DNA from: Stappia sp. MMSF_3263
GTDB taxonomy: Bacteria > Pseudomonadota > Alphaproteobacteria > Rhizobiales > Stappiaceae
Direction: 5' to 3'
DNA: 64,000 nt
Assembly (NCBI RefSeq): GCF_030733745.1
Contig: NZ_JASHIK010000001.1
Span: 124,001-188,000 of the forward strand
Shown here: one piece after another, positions 61,254 through 64,000 of the stretch
Layout of the letters: every line of letters begins with the position of its first letter
Position numbering within the stretch: the stretch's first letter is position 1
Notes under the pieces: generated by a model
Database searches by the model: none
What the model was told of the DNA's origin: nothing
The model's input: only the letters and a program-made list of their open reading frames with translations
Program-made: the position numbers and the translations under genes

Positions 61254-62402
61254 TCACCGGGTCAACACGACACCCGCGTCCGCATCCCATGAAAGCCACA
61301 CCTCGTCGTCCCAGCTCATCGGTCGCTCCACGACCCGCGAGCGGTTGGCGACCGTCGCGCGGACGGTTTCCTCGTTGGCGATATGCGTATGATAGATCGA
61401 GACGTCGCCGAGATAGGCGATGTCCCAGACCTCGCCCTTCAGGGCGTTGACCCGGCTTTCCGGTTCCTCGAAGGAGATGCGCACCTTTTCCGGGCGGATG
61501 GCGAACCAGACCGTGTCGCCGATATTCGCATCGACCGCCTGCGATATCTTGATGTCGCAACCGAAGACGGGCGCGTGCAGGCTGGAGACGTCGCCCTCGC
61601 GCGCCGTCAGCTTGCATTCCATCAGGTTGATGTCGCCGATGAAGTCGGCGACGAAGCGGGAGTTCGGCAACTCGTAGATCTCCGCCGGTGTCGCGATCTG
61701 GACGATGCGGCCCTTGTCCATCACCGCGATCCGGTCGGCCATCGTCATGGCCTCCTCCTGGTCGTGGGTGACGATCAGGAAGGTCATGCCGAGTTCGTAT
61801 TGCAGATCGGTCAGCTCGAACTGGGTCTCTTCACGGAGCTTGCGGTCAAGCGCCCCGAGCGGTTCATCGAGCAGCAGCACCTTCGGCTTCTTGGCAAGCG
61901 AGCGGGCCAGCGCGACGCGCTGCCGCTGACCGCCGGACAGCTGATGCGGCTTGCGCCTGGCGAAGTCCTGCAGCTTGACCAGCTTCAGCATTTCCTCGAC
62001 GCGTTCGCCGATCTCCGCCTTCGGCATGCCTTCCTGCTTCAGGCCGAAGGCGACGTTCGCCTCCACGCTCATATGCGGGAACAACGCATAGGACTGGAAC
62101 ATCATGTTGACCGGCCGCTTGTAGGGCGGCACGCCGGCAAGGTTCTGTCCGTCCAGGAAGATTTCGCCTGCATTCGGGGTCTCGAAGCCGGCAAGCATGC
62201 GCATCATCGTCGTCTTGCCGCAGCCGGATCCGCCGAGCAGGGCGAAGAACTCGCGTTCGTAGATTTTCAGGCTAAGGTCGTCGACCGCGATGAAATCTCC
62301 GAACGTCTTGGTAACGTTTCGAAATTCGATGTAGGGTCGCGCTTGCGGGTCATCCCAGGGTGCGAAGTCGCGGCGCACCGGTCCGATCGGTTTTTTTGCC
62401 AA
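61254..62402 (-). CDS. potG: Putrescine/spermidine ABC transporter, ATP-binding protein PotG
   Basis: A 382-aa ABC ATPase with Walker A (GGSGCGKTTMM), signature (LSGGQRQRVALARSL), Walker B (VLLLDEPLGALD) and a C-terminal TOBE domain (about 290-375), the PotA/PotG layout. FETPNAGEIFLDGQNLAGVPPYKRP confirms the polyamine-type subfamily. It lies between potF and potH in the same direction. Confidence 0.9.
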   Translation of the reverse strand: MAKKPIGPVRRDFAPWDDPQARPYIEFRNVTKTFGDFIAVDDLSLKIYEREFFALLGGSGCGKTTMMRMLAGFETPNAGEIFLDGQNLAGVPPYKRPVNMMFQSYALFPHMSVEANVAFGLKQEGMPKAEIGERVEEMLKLVKLQDFARRKPHQLSGGQRQRVALARSLAKKPKVLLLDEPLGALDRKLREETQFELTDLQYELGMTFLIVTHDQEEAMTMADRIAVMDKGRIVQIATPAEIYELPNSRFVADFIGDINLMECKLTAREGDVSSLHAPVFGCDIKISQAVDANIGDTVWFAIRPEKVRISFEEPESRVNALKGEVWDIAYLGDVSIYHTHIANEETVRATVANRSRVVERPMSWDDEVWLSWDADAGVVLTR

Positions 62403-62471
62403 GATCTGCCCCCTGTCTCGTTCGACGGGTCCGGTCCGGCCGCGTGTCGCGGCCGGACCGTGCCGGCCATG

Positions 62472-63563
62472 TTACTGACCGGTTTTGACCTTGGTCCATT
62501 CGCGCGTGCGCGACCGCATCGCCTTGGGCGACTTGGTCGTGGTGCTGAACAGCTTCTCGACCGTTTCCTCGGTCGGATAGATGGCCGGATCCTCCAGCAC
62601 TTCCTTGTCGACGAAGGCTTGGCTCGCCTTGTTGCCATTGGCGTAGAAGACGTAGTTGGTGGCCTTGGCGACGACCTCCGGCTTCATGATGAAGTTGAGG
62701 AAGGCGTGCGCTTCGTCCACATGCGGCGCATCGGCGGGGATCGCCATGTTGTCGAACCACATCATCGCGCCTTCCTTGGGAATGACATAGGCGACGGTGA
62801 CGCCATTGTCGGCCTCGGAGGCACGGTCACGCGCCTGCAGCACGTCGCCCGACCAGCCAACGGCGAGGCAGATGTCGCCATTGGCGAGCGCGTTGATATA
62901 TTCGGATGAGTGGAACTTCTGGATATAGGGCCGAATGGACAGCAGCAGCTCCGACGCCTTCTCGAAATCTTCCGGATTGCTGCTGTCCGGGTCGAGACCG
63001 AGATAGTTGAGCGCGGCGGGGAAGATTTCGTCCGCCGTGTCGAGCAGATGGACGCCGCAATCGGCGAATTTCGAGATGACTTCCGGCTTGAAGATCATGT
63101 CCCAGCTGTCGAGTGGCGCGTCGGGCATGCGCTCCTTGATCTTCTCGACATTGTAGCCGAAGCCGGTGGTGCCCCACATGTAGTTGATGGCGTGCTCGTT
63201 GCCCGGGTCGAATTTCTCGATGCGGCCCATGATCTGCGGCCACATGTTTTCAAGGTTCGGCAGCTTCGACTTGTCCAGCTTCTGGAACACGCCGGCCTGG
63301 ATCTGGCGGCCGAGGAACGTGCCGGTCGGGACGACGACGTCATAGCCGGTGCCGCCGGCCAGAAGCTTGGTCTCCAGCATCTCGTTGCTGTCGAAGACGT
63401 CGTAGACGACCTTGATGCCGGTTTCCTTGGTGAATTCCTCAAGCACGGACTCGTCGATATAGTCCGACCAGTTGAAGACCCGCACGGTGCGCTCCTGCGC
63501 GGCAAGCCCGGTTGCGGCGACCGCACCGATCAGCGCGACGCTTGCAAATAGAAACTTCTTCAT
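62472..63563 (-). CDS. potF: Putrescine/spermidine ABC transporter, substrate-binding protein PotF
   Basis: A 363-aa periplasmic binding protein with a signal peptide (MKKFLFASVALIGAVAATG, cleaved near LAAQ). The mature start RTVRVFNWSDYIDESVLEEF carries the F-N-W-S-D-Y motif of PotD/PotF polyamine receptors, in which aromatic residues and Asp hold the amines. I start at ATG 63563 with GGAGGGACAC upstream; the frame extends to 63689. A neighbouring gamma-glutamylputrescine synthetase fragment supports putrescine as the ligand. Confidence 0.9.
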   Translation of the reverse strand: MKKFLFASVALIGAVAATGLAAQERTVRVFNWSDYIDESVLEEFTKETGIKVVYDVFDSNEMLETKLLAGGTGYDVVVPTGTFLGRQIQAGVFQKLDKSKLPNLENMWPQIMGRIEKFDPGNEHAINYMWGTTGFGYNVEKIKERMPDAPLDSWDMIFKPEVISKFADCGVHLLDTADEIFPAALNYLGLDPDSSNPEDFEKASELLLSIRPYIQKFHSSEYINALANGDICLAVGWSGDVLQARDRASEADNGVTVAYVIPKEGAMMWFDNMAIPADAPHVDEAHAFLNFIMKPEVVAKATNYVFYANGNKASQAFVDKEVLEDPAIYPTEETVEKLFSTTTKSPKAMRSRTREWTKVKTGQ

Positions 63564-63829
63564 GTGTCCCTCCGTCTGGCCCTGTCCTGGCGCGTCATCT
63601 TGCGCGCCGTGTTTTCGATTGTCTTGTCTTGTTGCAGCAAAACAGTGTGCTGCGGGAACTGGTGTTTCCGGACGCGCCGTCCGCGTCATGGCAATCTGTC
63701 GCCAGCCTAGAAGCGATGGCCCGTCGCCTCAAGGGGAGGCGGGTTCTGCTCTTGCGAGAATTTCCCCGTAGTGCCAGACGCTTCTTCCGGTGTCGCGGCA
63801 ATTGGCCTTTTGTTTCCCAACTTGTCGGC

Positions 63830-64000
63830 TCACAGATATGTCTGGCGCTCCAGGGTCGAAATCTCGCGCCCGAATGCGAAGAGCTCGTGACGCTTGATGT
63901 CGACCAGCACCTTGTGCATTTCCTCGCCGACGGCATCCTGCATGTGTTTCGAGGCGGCGAAGGCGTCGATCGCCTCGTCCATCCATGGCGTCAGGCGAGG
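63830..64000 (-). CDS. Glutamine synthetase-family protein, C-terminal end (probably gamma-glutamylputrescine synthetase)
   Basis: The last 56 codons of a minus-strand gene that begins outside the window. The translation (TPWMDEAIDAFAASKHMQDA, VGEEMHKVLVDIKRHELFAF, GREISTLERQTYL) fits the C-terminal helix pair of the glutamine synthetase family, where KRHELxxFxxxIxxxExxxYL is conserved. Beside potFGHI this suggests PuuA-type gamma-glutamylation of putrescine, the first step of the Puu pathway. The fragment is too short to tell PuuA from other glutamine synthetase paralogues. Confidence 0.68.
   Translation of the reverse strand, partial: PRLTPWMDEAIDAFAASKHMQDAVGEEMHKVLVDIKRHELFAFGREISTLERQTYL

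Noticed and set aside
12-63990. CRISPR arrays, tRNA or rRNA genes, insertion sequences and prophage genes
   Set aside because: I looked for regularly spaced repeats, tRNA arm motifs, transposase-like sequence and phage structural genes and found none that I could support.

Overview
The window is high-GC DNA from an alphaproteobacterium, most likely of the Hyphomicrobiales (Rhizobiales). The indicators are a RopA-type porin, a BA14K-like protein, an Rrf2 regulator with the exact RirA cysteine spacing, and the cysG-DUF2849-cysI-cysH-DUF934 sulfur operon. A Stappiaceae-like genus is only a guess. I see no tRNA, rRNA, CRISPR array, insertion sequence or prophage. The window is mostly chromosomal metabolism and transport, with one AT-rich island (41488-42176).

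Layout. 1-85: start of an unidentified minus-strand gene. 232-7936: thiamine locus. A promoter and TPP riboswitch precede thiD-thiO-thiS-thiG-thiE, then a pyrimidine salvage set thiY-tenA-thiZ-thiX, with thiN convergent. There is no thiC or thiF here, so the pyrimidine half appears to be salvaged or made elsewhere. 8031-11605: a COG4091 homoserine-dehydrogenase-like protein, L-serine dehydratase and an FCD-type GntR regulator. 11651-19453: an AT-rich operator cluster, the kynurenine genes kynU-kynA-kynB, and a complete branched-chain-type ABC transporter closed by a terminator. 19560-22560: rirA, a LysR regulator divergent from a flavin-binding split-barrel protein, and a LysE exporter.

22593-32936: the most interesting region. 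A TetR gene leads an overlapping operon for a crotonase, an acyl-CoA ligase and two MaoC-type hot-dog proteins. After a cold-shock gene, a minus-strand operon encodes a second branched-chain-type ABC transporter plus an alpha/beta hydrolase. The TetR promoter and the transporter promoter carry the same 27-nt operator-like site (20 of 27 identical), each lying over promoter elements. I infer one regulon for uptake and CoA-dependent breakdown of an unidentified carboxylic acid.

33101-41487: BA14K-like protein, a GAF-PAS-GGDEF diguanylate cyclase, a BaiN-like flavoprotein, a lipopolysaccharide-type glycosyltransferase, the major porin with promoter and terminator, a thiolase and a haloacid-dehalogenase-like protein. 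42177-47852: sulfate assimilation operon followed by ferredoxin/flavodoxin-NADP reductase, which may supply its electrons. 47929-56870: NUDIX hydrolase, MDR oxidoreductase, lytic transglycosylase, exported MsrA, aldehyde dehydrogenase and SDR pair, a PleD-like response regulator, and 3-oxoacid CoA-transferase. 57198-59369: AsmA-like protein and a small two-helix membrane protein. 59401-64000: potFGHI polyamine transporter and the C-terminal end of a glutamine-synthetase-family gene, probably gamma-glutamylputrescine synthetase. Together these two suggest polyamine uptake and catabolism.
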